64,000 bases of DNA from Curtobacterium herbarum. GTDB lineage: Bacteria > Actinomycetota > Actinomycetes > Actinomycetales > Microbacteriaceae. Every line of letters starts with the position of its first letter. Positions within the stretch are counted from its first letter, which is position 1. Shown here one piece after another: positions 19,240 to 27,770 of the stretch. The position numbers were made by a program, and so were the translations under genes. The notes under the pieces were generated by a model. The model made no database searches, was not told the DNA's origin, and saw nothing but the letters and a program-made list of their open reading frames with translations. The stretch is from positions 1,426,001 to 1,490,000 of the forward strand of contig NZ_JAFBBT010000001.1 in the NCBI RefSeq assembly GCF_016907335.1, written 5' to 3'.

Positions 19240-19716
19240 ATGGCGAAGGAACGCGGGGAGAAGGTCGTCGCGACGAACCGTCGTGCGCGCCACGACTACC
19301 TCATCGAGGACACGTACGAGGCCGGCATGGTCCTCAACGGGACCGAGGTGAAGTCGCTGCGCGAAGGGCGAGCGTCGCTGGTCGACGGGTACGCCTTCGT
19401 CGACGCGGGTGAAGCGTGGCTCGACGCCGTGCACATCCCGGAGTACACCGAGGGCACGTGGAACAACCACGCACCGCGGCGCAAGCGCAAGCTGCTCCTC
19501 CACAAGCAGGAGATCGTGAAGATCTCGCACAAGACGTCGCAGGGCGGCTACACGCTCGTGCCGATGAAGATCTACTTCCACGACGGTCGGGCCAAGGTCG
19601 AGATCGCGGTCGCGAAGGGCAAGCGCGAGTTCGACAAGCGCCAGGCCCTGCGTGAGAAGACCGACAAGCGTGAGGCCGAACGGGCCATGCGCTCCCGCAA
19701 CCGTCTCGGCGAGTGA
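19240..19716 (+). CDS. smpB: SsrA-binding protein SmpB
   Basis: Binds tmRNA and is required for trans-translation, the rescue of stalled ribosomes. The protein has 158 residues, normal for the family. Conserved stretches: [38 protein letters not shown], and the basic C-terminal tail [18 protein letters not shown] that enters the mRNA channel. The ATG at 19240 has GAGGAG 7 nt upstream. Its RNA partner, ssrA, starts 125 bp downstream on the same strand. Confidence 0.97.
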   Translation: MAKERGEKVVATNRRARHDYLIEDTYEAGMVLNGTEVKSLREGRASLVDGYAFVDAGEAWLDAVHIPEYTEGTWNNHAPRRKRKLLLHKQEIVKISHKTSQGGYTLVPMKIYFHDGRAKVEIAVAKGKREFDKRQALREKTDKREAERAMRSRNRLGE

Positions 19717-19753
19717 CCAGCCGCGTCGACTAGTGTGGAACGCGTGCAGTCGG

Positions 19754-19759
19754 TAGACT
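19754..19759 (+). promoter_or_regulatory. Possible -10 element upstream of ssrA (TAGACT)
   Basis: TAGACT lies about 82 nt before the mature tmRNA 5' end, so a 5' precursor would have to be processed off (RNase P). No clear -35 is seen. Confidence 0.3.
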
Positions 19760-19841
19760 GAACAGCTGCCTGGCCCGGACGGACTCCGGAGCAGGCGTGG
19801 TAACTCAACAGCGTGACAGCGGCTCGCACGTCGGCCTGCAT

Positions 19842-20218
19842 GGGGATGATCGGTTTCGACATTGCCTGTGTGCCGACGGGAAGCGGGCCGAGGACCCACG
19901 GTCATCTCGTGAACGATCCGTGGAAACCAACAAGTGCCAATTCCAAGCGCACTGACTTCGCTCTCGCTGCGTAAGCAGCCCAGCACATGAAGTCCGTCGG
20001 CCAGGTGATCGTCTTCTAACCTGAGTTCCGGCGTCATCCAGAGGACTTGCTGCACGGTTGCGCCTCAGGGCCGTGCGGGACGTGCACTGAGACTGGGCCT
20101 GTCGTCCGAGAAGCCGGTAGCAACGGACGGGGCCGAGCAGAACGAACATCCGGATACGCCCGTAGAAGACGTCGAATTGCAGCGATGGACGGGGGTTCGA
20201 TTCCCCCCATCTCCACCA
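19842..20218 (+). ncRNA. ssrA: Transfer-messenger RNA (tmRNA)
   Basis: Rescues stalled ribosomes by acting as alanyl-tRNA and then as template for a degradation tag. The 5' end GGGGATGATCGGTTTCGAC is diagnostic. It pairs as a 7-bp acceptor stem with CATCTCC at 20208-20214, followed by discriminator A and an encoded CCA (20216-20218). The T-arm is GGGGGTTCGATTCCCCCC. The tag frame runs from GCC 19936 to TAA 19974 and encodes ANSKRTDFALAA, ending in the hydrophobic ALAA recognised by proteases. It is a one-piece tmRNA of 377 nt. A strong hairpin follows at 20257. Confidence 0.97.
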
Positions 20219-20256
20219 CCTGCCGATCGTCGGACCGCTGTCACGCGAGTTGCCAT

Positions 20257-20296
20257 CGAAGGCCCCGCACCGTCTCCGGACGGTACGGGGCCTTCG
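20257..20296 (+). terminator. Intrinsic terminator of ssrA
   Basis: A 17-bp stem with one mismatch (CGAAGGCCCCGCACCGT against its near complement) and a 6-nt loop, 38 nt after the tmRNA 3' end. No long T-tract follows, as is common in actinobacteria. Confidence 0.8.
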
Positions 20297-20420
20297 GCGT
20301 TCCCGCGCCCGGTCCGGTCCCGTCCGAACCAGGGGCTCCCCAGTCCTTCCGACTGCGAGGACTACGCTGCTGGGCACGGCGCCGCACCCCGTCGGTACCG
20401 TCCCGAACGAGAGGTACACC

Positions 20421-21179
20421 GTGCAGGAGATCGCGATCCGAGTCCGTCTACGGGAGCAGGACCGTCTGGGTCTGGCCGAGTACGAGCGCATCGTGGGCTC
20501 CGTCGCCTCGGTCGCCGCCGTCGTCGCCTGGCTGCCGACACCCGACGCCCGGCTGGTGCTGCGCGGTCGCGGGGCCGAGCCGGTGCGTCTCGAGACGATG
20601 TCCTACGGCACCGTGTTCGAGATGCTCGTCGTGATGGACCAGCGGAACCCCGGTGTCGAGCGGGCAGCGGCGGCGGTCGCAGCGCTCCTCGAGTCCGTCC
20701 GCCACGAGCACGTCGAGGACGACGTCGCCGGGATCGCGGGGGAGCTGGACCGGCTCGACCGTTCCGCGCCCCGCGGGCGGTCGGTGCCCGAGCGGGCGCT
20801 CCGGACCTTCCTCGAGGGGGCCCGTGCCGATGCGCTGGCCCGTCGGTCGACGACGCGGCTCCGTGCGGGGCAGGCGCTGCTGCGGCTCGCCGAGTCCGGT
20901 GCCGAGGTGCTGGTCGAACGGGTCGAGGACGCCCTCGCCCCGGTCGTCACCGAGCAGGCGGTCGACGTCCTCGGAGACACCGGGTCCGTGGTGGTCGTCG
21001 AGTCCGCGCCGGTCCCGGAGCCCGTCGCGCCCGAGCCGGAGAAGCCGCGGAGCGACGAGGACTCCAAGAAGAAGAAGAAGTTGTCGAAGAAGAAGGACGA
21101 CAAGAAGAAGAAGTCGTCGAAGAAGAAGAAGGACGACGAGAAGAAGGACGACAAGAAGAAGTCGAAGAAGAAGCAGTAG
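20421..21179 (+). CDS. Unknown protein with Lys/Asp/Ser-rich tail
   Basis: A 252-residue cytoplasmic protein with no family I recognise. The first 200 residues are soluble, alpha-helical in composition and Arg/Glu/Val-rich. The last 45 residues are almost only Lys, Asp and Ser, in blocks such as KKKKKLSKKKDDKKKK. Tails of this kind bind nucleic acids or acidic surfaces. The GTG at 20421 has GAGAGG 7 nt upstream and a possible TACGCT -10 about 50 nt upstream. It lies directly after tmRNA and converges on an acyltransferase gene; the dispersed palindromic element copy B sits between them. Confidence 0.7.
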   Translation: MQEIAIRVRLREQDRLGLAEYERIVGSVASVAAVVAWLPTPDARLVLRGRGAEPVRLETMSYGTVFEMLVVMDQRNPGVERAAAAVAALLESVRHEHVEDDVAGIAGELDRLDRSAPRGRSVPERALRTFLEGARADALARRSTTRLRAGQALLRLAESGAEVLVERVEDALAPVVTEQAVDVLGDTGSVVVVESAPVPEPVAPEPEKPRSDEDSKKKKKLSKKKDDKKKKSSKKKKDDEKKDDKKKSKKKQ

Positions 21180-21183
21180 CCTC

Positions 21184-21258
21184 CGCAAAACGCAACCCCG
21201 GCGGCAGGACGTCACGCGACAGCGTTGCGTCCTACCGCCGAGGTTGCGTTTTGCGAGG
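21184..21258. repeat. Dispersed palindromic element, copy B
   Basis: Inverted ends CGCAAAACGCAACCCCGGCGG and AGGTTGCGTTTTGCG with internal GTTGCG, between convergent genes. Same family as 8205-8277 and 50557-50632. It is the only terminator-like structure in this gap. Confidence 0.75.
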
Positions 21259-21260
21259 GG

Positions 21261-23288
21261 TCAGCGGCTCGGCGCGAGCACGTCGTCGAACCGGCGGGCG
21301 AGGTCGGTGCTGTAACGGGGTGCGATGTGCAGGCCGTCTCGGTACAGCCACGTGCCGGATCGGAAGGTCGTGCACACGTCGTTCCGGCACACGTCGTCCG
21401 TGATGTCCACTTGTGCTGCTCCGGTCGCCTCGAGTGCACGGTGTTCGGCCTGGCGGATGAGCCGTTGGCGGTGCTCGACGTCCGACCGCGGGAGGGAGAC
21501 AGCGCAGCCTGCCGGATCGCGGAAGACGATCTGGTTCTGACACTGGACCGGGTGCCACCAGTCGCGCGAGCCGCCGGGGAAGTGTGGCGGCGTCCGAGCG
21601 AGCACCACGTCGAACTGCGCGGACTGCAGCCCGGAGATGCGCTCCGCCAGGCGGTCACCCCAGAGGGCGGCCTTCGCGCCGGGTCGATGGAGCAGGCTGC
21701 CGTCCGGGGCCGTGAAGGCGTCGCCGGTTGCGACGACCATCTCGCTCGACGCCGCGAGCACCACCGTCCCGCGTTCCTGCGTCGCCAGCCAGGCGGTCGT
21801 GTCCGCGACGTAGCGCCGGCACTCTCGGCCCTTGTGGGGGTCGGCGGTCCGGTGCAAGCCGACGTCGATGAACGGACAGCCGCCCCAGGTGGCCACGACC
21901 ACCCGCCGTCCGGCCGCCGTCGCCGCGTCGCGGACCGCCTCGGTGTACTGCTGGGCGTTCGAGTCGCCCAGCAGGTAGACCGGTCGCCCGTCCGGGTCGC
22001 CCCACGTGCAGGAGCGGAGATCACGCTCGGGCACCGGCACGGTGGAGAGGCACGAGTCGTAGCCGACGGGCCGGGCCAGGAGCTGGTCCGCGGCGGCCCG
22101 GACCGACGCTGACCCCCAGGACTCGAAGGAGCCCGCCAGGACGATCGCACAGGCGACCACTCCGGCCGCGATCGACGCGACCGGGACGCCGAGGCCTCGC
22201 CACGGCGTTCGGGGAGCACCGGTTCGGAAGGGTGTCTCGACGTACCTGGTGGTGAGGACGGCGAAGCTCAGCGCGACACCGATGGACACGATGACGGCCA
22301 CGACGTCGTCCGGCCACAGCCGTCGTGCGACGACAAGCAGCGGCCAGTGCCAGAGGTACAGCGAGTAGGAGACGTCGCCGAGCTGACGCAGTGGGAGGAC
22401 GGTGAGCCCAGCGCTGACGACGTTCGTTCGAGACCCACCCCACAGGACGAGGGCTGCACCGACGACCGGAACCACCGCGAGGGTGCCCGGCCACTCCGCC
22501 CCGGGCGTGACCGTCGCCACCGACACCGCGATCATCACCAGACCCCCGGTGGCCGCGAGCGGGTACCAGCGGGCGTGGACGGTCCGGCTCGACAGCACCG
22601 CAGTGATCGCCCCGACCGCGAACTCCCACGAGCGCACGGGGGTCATGTAGAACGCGAACTGACTGGGACTCGAGACACCGGGCAGCACGGCGGCGGACGA
22701 GACGATCGTCGACAGTGTGAACGAGGTCACCAGCACGACGACGAGCACGCAGGCGACGATGCGCACACGTGCACGACCGAACCGCCAGGCCAGCACGACG
22801 AGGATCGGGAAGACGAGGTAGAACTGTTCTTCGACACCGAGCGACCACGTGTGGAGGTACGGGTTCATCTGGACGTGGTCGCTGAAGTAGTCCGCCGAGA
22901 TCGAGTACAGCGCGATGTTGCCGACCCCCAGCGCAGCGGCTGCGCCCGTCCCGGCACCCTGCTGCTGCGTCCCGAACGGCGAGAGCAGGGCAGCCGTGCC
23001 GATCGCCGTTGCGACGGTGACGACGGCCGCGGCCGGCAGGAGACGCCGCGCGCGACGGGACCAGAACCGGCGGAACGTGAAGACCCCTGTGCCGAGGTCG
23101 CGGAGCAGCACGGTCGTGATGACGAAGCCGGACACGACGAAGAAGACGTCGACGCCGACGAAGCCGCCGGGGAGGCCGAGTCCAGCGTGTTCGATCACGA
23201 CCAAGGCGACGGCGAGTCCTCGGAGCCCCTGGATGTCCTGACGAGTCCTCGGCCACTGCATCACTCCAGAATACCAGATGTCATGCAT
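21261..23288 (-). CDS. Acyltransferase 3 / SGNH hydrolase fusion (OafA/OafB-like)
   Basis: Integral membrane O-acyltransferase of about 675 residues that would acylate a cell-surface glycan. The N-terminal acyltransferase-3 domain (about ten membrane segments) begins IQGLRGLAVALVVIEHAG, followed by GGFVGVDVFFVVSGF and LHTWSLGVEEQFY. The extracytoplasmic C-terminal SGNH domain has YLLGDSNAQQY (Ser nucleophile) and DGLHIAP (Asp-x-x-His). This two-domain design matches Salmonella OafB and related peptidoglycan or polysaccharide O-acetylases. The start is uncertain: GTG 23291, ATG 23288 or ATG 23261 (MQWPRTRQDIQGLRG), the last beginning closest to the conserved domain. It lies 13 bp after the monooxygenase gene. 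Confidence 0.9.
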   Translation of the reverse strand: MHDIWYSGVMQWPRTRQDIQGLRGLAVALVVIEHAGLGLPGGFVGVDVFFVVSGFVITTVLLRDLGTGVFTFRRFWSRRARRLLPAAAVVTVATAIGTAALLSPFGTQQQGAGTGAAAALGVGNIALYSISADYFSDHVQMNPYLHTWSLGVEEQFYLVFPILVVLAWRFGRARVRIVACVLVVVLVTSFTLSTIVSSAAVLPGVSSPSQFAFYMTPVRSWEFAVGAITAVLSSRTVHARWYPLAATGGLVMIAVSVATVTPGAEWPGTLAVVPVVGAALVLWGGSRTNVVSAGLTVLPLRQLGDVSYSLYLWHWPLLVVARRLWPDDVVAVIVSIGVALSFAVLTTRYVETPFRTGAPRTPWRGLGVPVASIAAGVVACAIVLAGSFESWGSASVRAAADQLLARPVGYDSCLSTVPVPERDLRSCTWGDPDGRPVYLLGDSNAQQYTEAVRDAATAAGRRVVVATWGGCPFIDVGLHRTADPHKGRECRRYVADTTAWLATQERGTVVLAASSEMVVATGDAFTAPDGSLLHRPGAKAALWGDRLAERISGLQSAQFDVVLARTPPHFPGGSRDWWHPVQCQNQIVFRDPAGCAVSLPRSDVEHRQRLIRQAEHRALEATGAAQVDITDDVCRNDVCTTFRSGTWLYRDGLHIAPRYSTDLARRFDDVLAPSR

Positions 23289-23304
23289 CACCTAGAGGAG
23301 CGAG

Positions 23305-24612
23305 TTAGAAGTCGAAGAGGTTCGCCCGCAGCCCGCCGGAGCCGTACTCGCGCCGGAGCAGGCCCCGCTGCCGCAGCACCGGCACCAGGTCGCCGAGTAT
23401 CCGGTACACCTGGGCCGGGTGCAGGTCGCCGGAGAAGATGATCCCGTCGTTGTCCGCGTCCGCGCCGAGCTCCTCGATGAAGTCCGCGAACTCCCCGGCG
23501 GTGCCGACGAAGCCGGAGCGTTCGGACACCCGCCCCTTGCGGGCCTTCCGCGTCAGGAGCTCCCGCAGCGGTGCCTCCGGCGTGTCCCCGAGCAGGCCAC
23601 GGATCGTGCCGGCGGAGACGTGGTCACCGAACGTGCCGTCCGGCACGGGGGCGTCGAGGTCGAGCGCGAGCAGGTCGGTCTCCGAGTCGCTCGACCACGC
23701 GATCGCGGCGGTGCGCAGGTCGTCGTCGGAGGGGTGCGTCGAGGCCTCGACGATCCGGTCTGCCTCGTCCGTCGAGACGGTGATCTCGGGCTTGAGCACG
23801 AACAGGATGCGCAGGTCCGACGCTGCACGACCGGCATCGGCCGCCGCGGCGAGCACCCGGGCGCGGTAGTCCGACACGGCGGCCGCCGACAGCGGTGCGA
23901 GCGCGAGCTGCACGTCCGAGTGGGTGCCGGCGAACCCCAGGCCACGCCCGGACCCGCCGGGGGAGACCACGACCGGGTCGGTGTCGAGCGGCAGCGCGTT
24001 GAGCGGGCCGTCGGCGGTGAAGTACGTGCCCTCGTGGTGGAACGCGTCGAGGGCGTCACCGTCGGCGAACCGCCAGTCGGAGCGGTCGCCGACGTACCCG
24101 TCCGACCCCCACGAGTGCCAGAGGCGCCGCACCAGGGTGATCCACTCCTCGGCCCGGTCGTACGCCTGGTCGTGGGGCAGCGGCGGCAGGCCGGCGTGCC
24201 GGGCGCTGCCGACGTCCGTCACGACGTTGATGCCGAAGCGCTCCGACGACAGGTGTGCGAGCGTGGCGAACTGCCGTGCGGCGAGGTACGGCGGCGTGAT
24301 GCCCGCGTTCACGGTCGGCGCGATCCCGATGTGCGAGGTCGCGGCGAACAGGTACGGCGCGAGCAGGAGCGGGTCGTGCTTCGGCCCGCCGTACGCCTGG
24401 CGGATCCGCAGGTCCAGGGTCGAGGGGTTGCCGAGCGAGATCGCGTCCTCCGCGATCACCAGGTCCATCCCCGCCTGCTCCAGCGCGCGCACGGACTGCT
24501 GGTACAGGTCCGGCTTCGTCCAGTCGTGACCCCAGTCCCAGTCGGACCGCCCCCACGCCTGCGGCCCGAAGCCGCGTGAGAAGAAGTACCCGAAGTGCTG
24601 CAGGTCGGCCAT
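23305..24612 (-). CDS. LLM-class flavin-dependent monooxygenase (NtaA/SnaA/DszA type)
   Basis: FMN-dependent monooxygenase of 435 residues, bacterial-luciferase-like fold. Features of the NtaA/SnaA/DszA group: an N-terminal strand with aromatic FMN contacts (HFGYFFSRGFG), LAPYLFAATSHIGIAPTVNAG, TLAHLSSERFGINVVTDVG, and SPGGSGRGLGFAGTHSD. Such enzymes oxidise sulfonates, sulfides or chelates using reduced FMN from a separate reductase, which is not in the window. The ATG at 24612 is 2 bp after the stop of the metY-like gene, so the pair is one operon. That neighbour suggests use of organosulfur compounds as sulfur source. Confidence 0.87.
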   Translation of the reverse strand: MADLQHFGYFFSRGFGPQAWGRSDWDWGHDWTKPDLYQQSVRALEQAGMDLVIAEDAISLGNPSTLDLRIRQAYGGPKHDPLLLAPYLFAATSHIGIAPTVNAGITPPYLAARQFATLAHLSSERFGINVVTDVGSARHAGLPPLPHDQAYDRAEEWITLVRRLWHSWGSDGYVGDRSDWRFADGDALDAFHHEGTYFTADGPLNALPLDTDPVVVSPGGSGRGLGFAGTHSDVQLALAPLSAAAVSDYRARVLAAAADAGRAASDLRILFVLKPEITVSTDEADRIVEASTHPSDDDLRTAAIAWSSDSETDLLALDLDAPVPDGTFGDHVSAGTIRGLLGDTPEAPLRELLTRKARKGRVSERSGFVGTAGEFADFIEELGADADNDGIIFSGDLHPAQVYRILGDLVPVLRQRGLLRREYGSGGLRANLFDF

Positions 24613-24614
24613 CG

Positions 24615-26033
24615 TCAGCGGTCCCCGACGATCAGGTGCGGTGCCGGGACCGTGTGACCCAGGGCGAGGTCCGCGGTGGCGACGTCCGGGGTGGCGACGT
24701 CCGTGGCGGTGGCGAGCCGTGCCTCCCGTCCGGCGGCTGCGGTGCCGCGGACGGCGGCGAGCCCGCGCTCCAGGTCGCGGAGCAGGTCCGCGACGTCCTC
24801 GATCCCCACGGACAGGCGGATCAGGCCGTCGCCGATGCCCTGTTCGGCACGTTCCTCGGGCGTCCGCCCGGCGTGCGTCGTCGTGGCCGGGTGCAGGATC
24901 AGCGACCGCACGTCGCCCAGGTGGGTCATCCGGCTGAACAGCTGCACCGCGTCGATGAACGCGCGGGCGGCCGGCTCGCCGCCGGCGAGCGTGAAGGCGA
25001 ACACGGAGCCGGCTCCGCGGGGCAGGTACCGCTGGGCCAGGTCGTGGTACGGACTGGAGGCCAGACCCGCGTGGTCGACGCTCGTCACCTCCGGCTGCTG
25101 GTCCAGCCACTCGGCGATCGCGAGCGCGTTCGCGCTGTGCCGCTCGACCCGCAGGCTCAGGGTCTCGATACCTTGGCGGAGCAGGAAGGCGTTGAACGGC
25201 GAGGGGGTCGGGCCGATCCGGGAGCTGACGACGTCCCGGGCGTACACGACGTACGCGCGGGTGCCGTACCGGTCGACGTGGCTCTGGCCGCCGAGGGACC
25301 GCTCCGGGCTCGTCAGGTGCGTCCAGCGTTCCGGGGAGGCGGACCAGTCGAACGTGCCGCCGTCGACGACCACGCCGCCGAGGCCCGAGCCGTGCCCGCT
25401 GAGGAACTTGGACGCCGAGTGCACCACGATGTCCGCGCCGTGCTCCACCGGACGCACGAGGTACGGGGTCGCCAGGGTGTTGTCGACGATGAGCGGGACC
25501 CCTGCCGGGTGCGCGGTCTCCGCGACGCCAGCGATGTCGAGCACGTCGTTCTTCGGGTTGGGGATGGTCTCCGCGAAGAACGCCTTCGTGTTCGGGCGGA
25601 CGGCGGCGGCCCACGCGTCGAGGTCGCGGGCGTCGGCGACGAAGTCGACCTCGATGCCGAGTCGCCCGAGGTTCTGCGTCAGGAGCCCGCGGGTGCCCTC
25701 GTAGATGCTCCTGGCGCTGACCACGTGGTCGCCTGCCTGCAGCAGCCCGAGGAACGCCACGGTCGCCGCCGCCTGACCGCTGCTGACGAGGATCGCCTCC
25801 GCGCCGCGCTCGAGCAGGGCCACCCGGCGTTCGACGTCGGCGTTCGTGGGGTTGCCGAGCCGCGTGTACGTGTAGCCGTCGTCGGTGCCGGCGAAGCGGT
25901 CGCGGGCCTGGTCGAAGTCGTCGAAGAGGAAGCCCGAGGACATGTGGATCGCGGGCACCCGGGCACCGTGGGTGGTGTCGGGCAGGAAGCCGCCGTGCAC
26001 CTGTTCGGTCGCGAAACCGGGTTCGTCCGTCAT
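24615..26033 (-). CDS. metY: O-acetylhomoserine sulfhydrylase / Cys-Met metabolism PLP enzyme
   Basis: Makes homocysteine from O-acetylhomoserine and sulfide. The protein has 472 residues. Conserved stretches: FATEQVHGG, YTYTRLGNPTNADVERRVALLE, LVSSGQAAATVAFLGLL, IVDNTLATPYLVRP, HSASKFLSGHGSGLGG (PLP Lys in SASKF) and the C-terminal RLSVGIEDVADLLRDLERGL. About 35 extra C-terminal residues (TATDVATPDVATADLALG and beyond) include a DNA-level repeat of GGTGGCGACGTCC and are probably disordered. The ATG at 26033 has GGAGG 7 nt upstream. The flavin monooxygenase follows after 2 bp. Confidence 0.9.
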   Translation of the reverse strand: MTDEPGFATEQVHGGFLPDTTHGARVPAIHMSSGFLFDDFDQARDRFAGTDDGYTYTRLGNPTNADVERRVALLERGAEAILVSSGQAAATVAFLGLLQAGDHVVSARSIYEGTRGLLTQNLGRLGIEVDFVADARDLDAWAAAVRPNTKAFFAETIPNPKNDVLDIAGVAETAHPAGVPLIVDNTLATPYLVRPVEHGADIVVHSASKFLSGHGSGLGGVVVDGGTFDWSASPERWTHLTSPERSLGGQSHVDRYGTRAYVVYARDVVSSRIGPTPSPFNAFLLRQGIETLSLRVERHSANALAIAEWLDQQPEVTSVDHAGLASSPYHDLAQRYLPRGAGSVFAFTLAGGEPAARAFIDAVQLFSRMTHLGDVRSLILHPATTTHAGRTPEERAEQGIGDGLIRLSVGIEDVADLLRDLERGLAAVRGTAAAGREARLATATDVATPDVATADLALGHTVPAPHLIVGDR

Positions 26034-26205
26034 GCGTCCACCTCCGTGCCGGGTCCACCGGTCGCACGGGCGTCCGGTCGTTGCGCCGTACTCTCGCAGG
26101 CTCGGCGTGGTCGTGGGCCGTTTGCGGCGTCGCGTTACGGGCGGTGCGGTCGCAGGCGGCGTCGCGGTGCGTCGCCCGGCCGTGCGTCCGCGGTCGGCGG
26201 CTCCG

Positions 26206-26925
26206 TCAGACGCCGACCAGGCTCCGGACGCCGGTGACCACGGTGTCGCCGACCGCGAGGAGGGGCGCACGGGCCGCCCACACCGCGACGCCGTTGCCCG
26301 CCAGGAACAGCACGAACCAGACGACGGCGGGCAGCCGCATCTCGGCGGCCGCGATGTGGAAGTCGGTCTGCACCCGCGCCCCGGTGAACAGCCACCGGAC
26401 GACCTGCAGGAGCGAGCGGAGCCCGTCCACGAGGAGCGCGGCACCGAGGGCCGCGACGACGAGCAGCGTCAGGTCCGACGGCCGGACGGCGACCCACACG
26501 GCGAGCGCGTCGAACCCGATCACCACGAGCAGGCCGAACCAGTTCCGGACGAACAGCAGCGCGAGCAGCCCGACGACGCCGAGCACGGCGACGGGCAGCC
26601 AGGGTGAGCCGACGACCGCCCCGGTGACGAGCAGCACGCCGGCCCAGATCGGTGCGCTGTACCCGGCGAAGAGGTTGAGCAGTCGGACCAGCCACCGGAT
26701 GACGCCGGGGACGCGGCCGAGCTGGACCCAGGCCTCCCCGGAGCCGTCCGGGTGTAGGTCGATGCGTCGGATGCGGCCGCCGAAGGGGACCACGACGACG
26801 CAGTGGCCGACCTCGTGCACGATCGTCGCGGCCAGGCGGGGGATCCGGCCGAGGAACGGCACCAGGGGGAGCACGGCGCCGATGAGCAGGGCGGCGGGGA
26901 CGGCGGAGGCGGGCAGGGAGGTCAA
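26206..26925 (-). CDS. Membrane metalloprotease-like protein, M50 family
   Basis: Intramembrane zinc-protease-like protein of 239 residues with about six hydrophobic segments. The HExxH motif is H37-E38-V39-G40-H41 in LAATIVHEVGHCVVVVPFG, followed by a glycine-rich segment typical of M50B. NLFAGYSAPIWAGV near 85 may give the third zinc ligand region, although a clear second Asp motif is not obvious, so activity is uncertain. The longest frame uses TTG 26925; a GTG at 26874 would start just before the HEVGH helix. It follows a lipoprotein gene by 31 bp and closes the polysaccharide operon. Confidence 0.75.
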   Translation of the reverse strand: MTSLPASAVPAALLIGAVLPLVPFLGRIPRLAATIVHEVGHCVVVVPFGGRIRRIDLHPDGSGEAWVQLGRVPGVIRWLVRLLNLFAGYSAPIWAGVLLVTGAVVGSPWLPVAVLGVVGLLALLFVRNWFGLLVVIGFDALAVWVAVRPSDLTLLVVAALGAALLVDGLRSLLQVVRWLFTGARVQTDFHIAAAEMRLPAVVWFVLFLAGNGVAVWAARAPLLAVGDTVVTGVRSLVGV

Positions 26926-26956
26926 GCCGACATCGTCGCAGACCGTCCTCAGCGGT

Positions 26957-27769
26957 TCACTGGGAGACCTGGCTGGTCGTGACGATGCGGCGCCACGGTC
27001 CGGTCGGGACCGTACCGGCCTCGACGAACCGCCAGGCGATCCGGTCGTCCGCGCCGTCGAGTTCGGCGTAGTGCAGGCAGCCGTTCAGGGCGGGGGAGAC
27101 GTCGACGCCGGCGTTGTTGTACCGCTTGTTGGCGGGCCGCTTGTTCGTGGAGCCGAAGACGTAGGCGCTGTCGTGGTAGGTGCCTGGTCCGGCGTCCTGG
27201 ACCTGGCCGTAGCAGGTGCGCCCGTCCTTGCTCAGTTGCACCCACCGGTTCTTGAGGTAGCTGAAGCCGTCGTCACCCCGGTGCCCGCGGTAGGCGGGGT
27301 CACCGGCCCAGGGCACGACCGTGTCCCGTCTGCGGAAGCCCCTGCGGTCGTTGATGTCGTCGTAGGGGACGTCGAGGTAGAACGGGTTCTCCTTCGGTCC
27401 CATGTGCAGCGGGAAGTACCCGTTGTCGGCCGTGCGGCGTTCGGTCTGACAGACGCGCTCGACGATGACGCCGTCGCAGCCGCCGTAGCTGCCCTGCCAG
27501 TCGTCGTCGTAGGTGGAGTACACCTGGCTGCCGTCGTCGGCGTTCGGGTCGAAGACCTCGCCGACCCAGAACGTGGTGGAGACGATCCTGGTGTGCCACG
27601 GGTAGGTGCGGGCGACCGCTCCGCCGCTGGTGGGGGTGCCGCAGCCGGCGAGGACCGCGGTCAGCGCGAGCGTGCCGACGAGTGCCGCGGGGGGCCGCAG
27701 CCGGGCGCCCCGGCCCCGGGAGCCGCTGGTGCGGGTCGCTCGGGACCGGGGCGTCGGTGTCGTCCGCAC
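26957..27769 (-). CDS. Secreted lipoprotein, unknown function
   Basis: A 270-residue lipoprotein. A basic N-terminus leads to a hydrophobic stretch ending in the lipobox VLAGC (Cys near 43). The mature part has Cys pairs in GGCDGVIVERVCQTE, GRTCYGQV and NGCLHYAELDG, suggesting disulfides, and many aromatic residues (YSTYDDDWQGSYGG, FSYLKNRWVQL). No known family is recognised. The GTG at 27769 lies 1 bp after the stop of the deacetylase gene, so it is in the same transcript and presumably acts on the same surface polymer. Confidence 0.78.
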   Translation of the reverse strand: MRTTPTPRSRATRTSGSRGRGARLRPPAALVGTLALTAVLAGCGTPTSGGAVARTYPWHTRIVSTTFWVGEVFDPNADDGSQVYSTYDDDWQGSYGGCDGVIVERVCQTERRTADNGYFPLHMGPKENPFYLDVPYDDINDRRGFRRRDTVVPWAGDPAYRGHRGDDGFSYLKNRWVQLSKDGRTCYGQVQDAGPGTYHDSAYVFGSTNKRPANKRYNNAGVDVSPALNGCLHYAELDGADDRIAWRFVEAGTVPTGPWRRIVTTSQVSQ

Positions 27770-27770
27770 G

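Noticed and set aside
20191..20218. T-arm plus CCA resembling a tRNA 3' half
   Set aside because: It is the 3' end of tmRNA; its partner half is at 19842, 350 nt upstream.
19805..20491. Minus-strand open frames over the tmRNA gene
   Set aside because: The tmRNA is certain from its ends, T-arm and tag frame; these frames have no family features.
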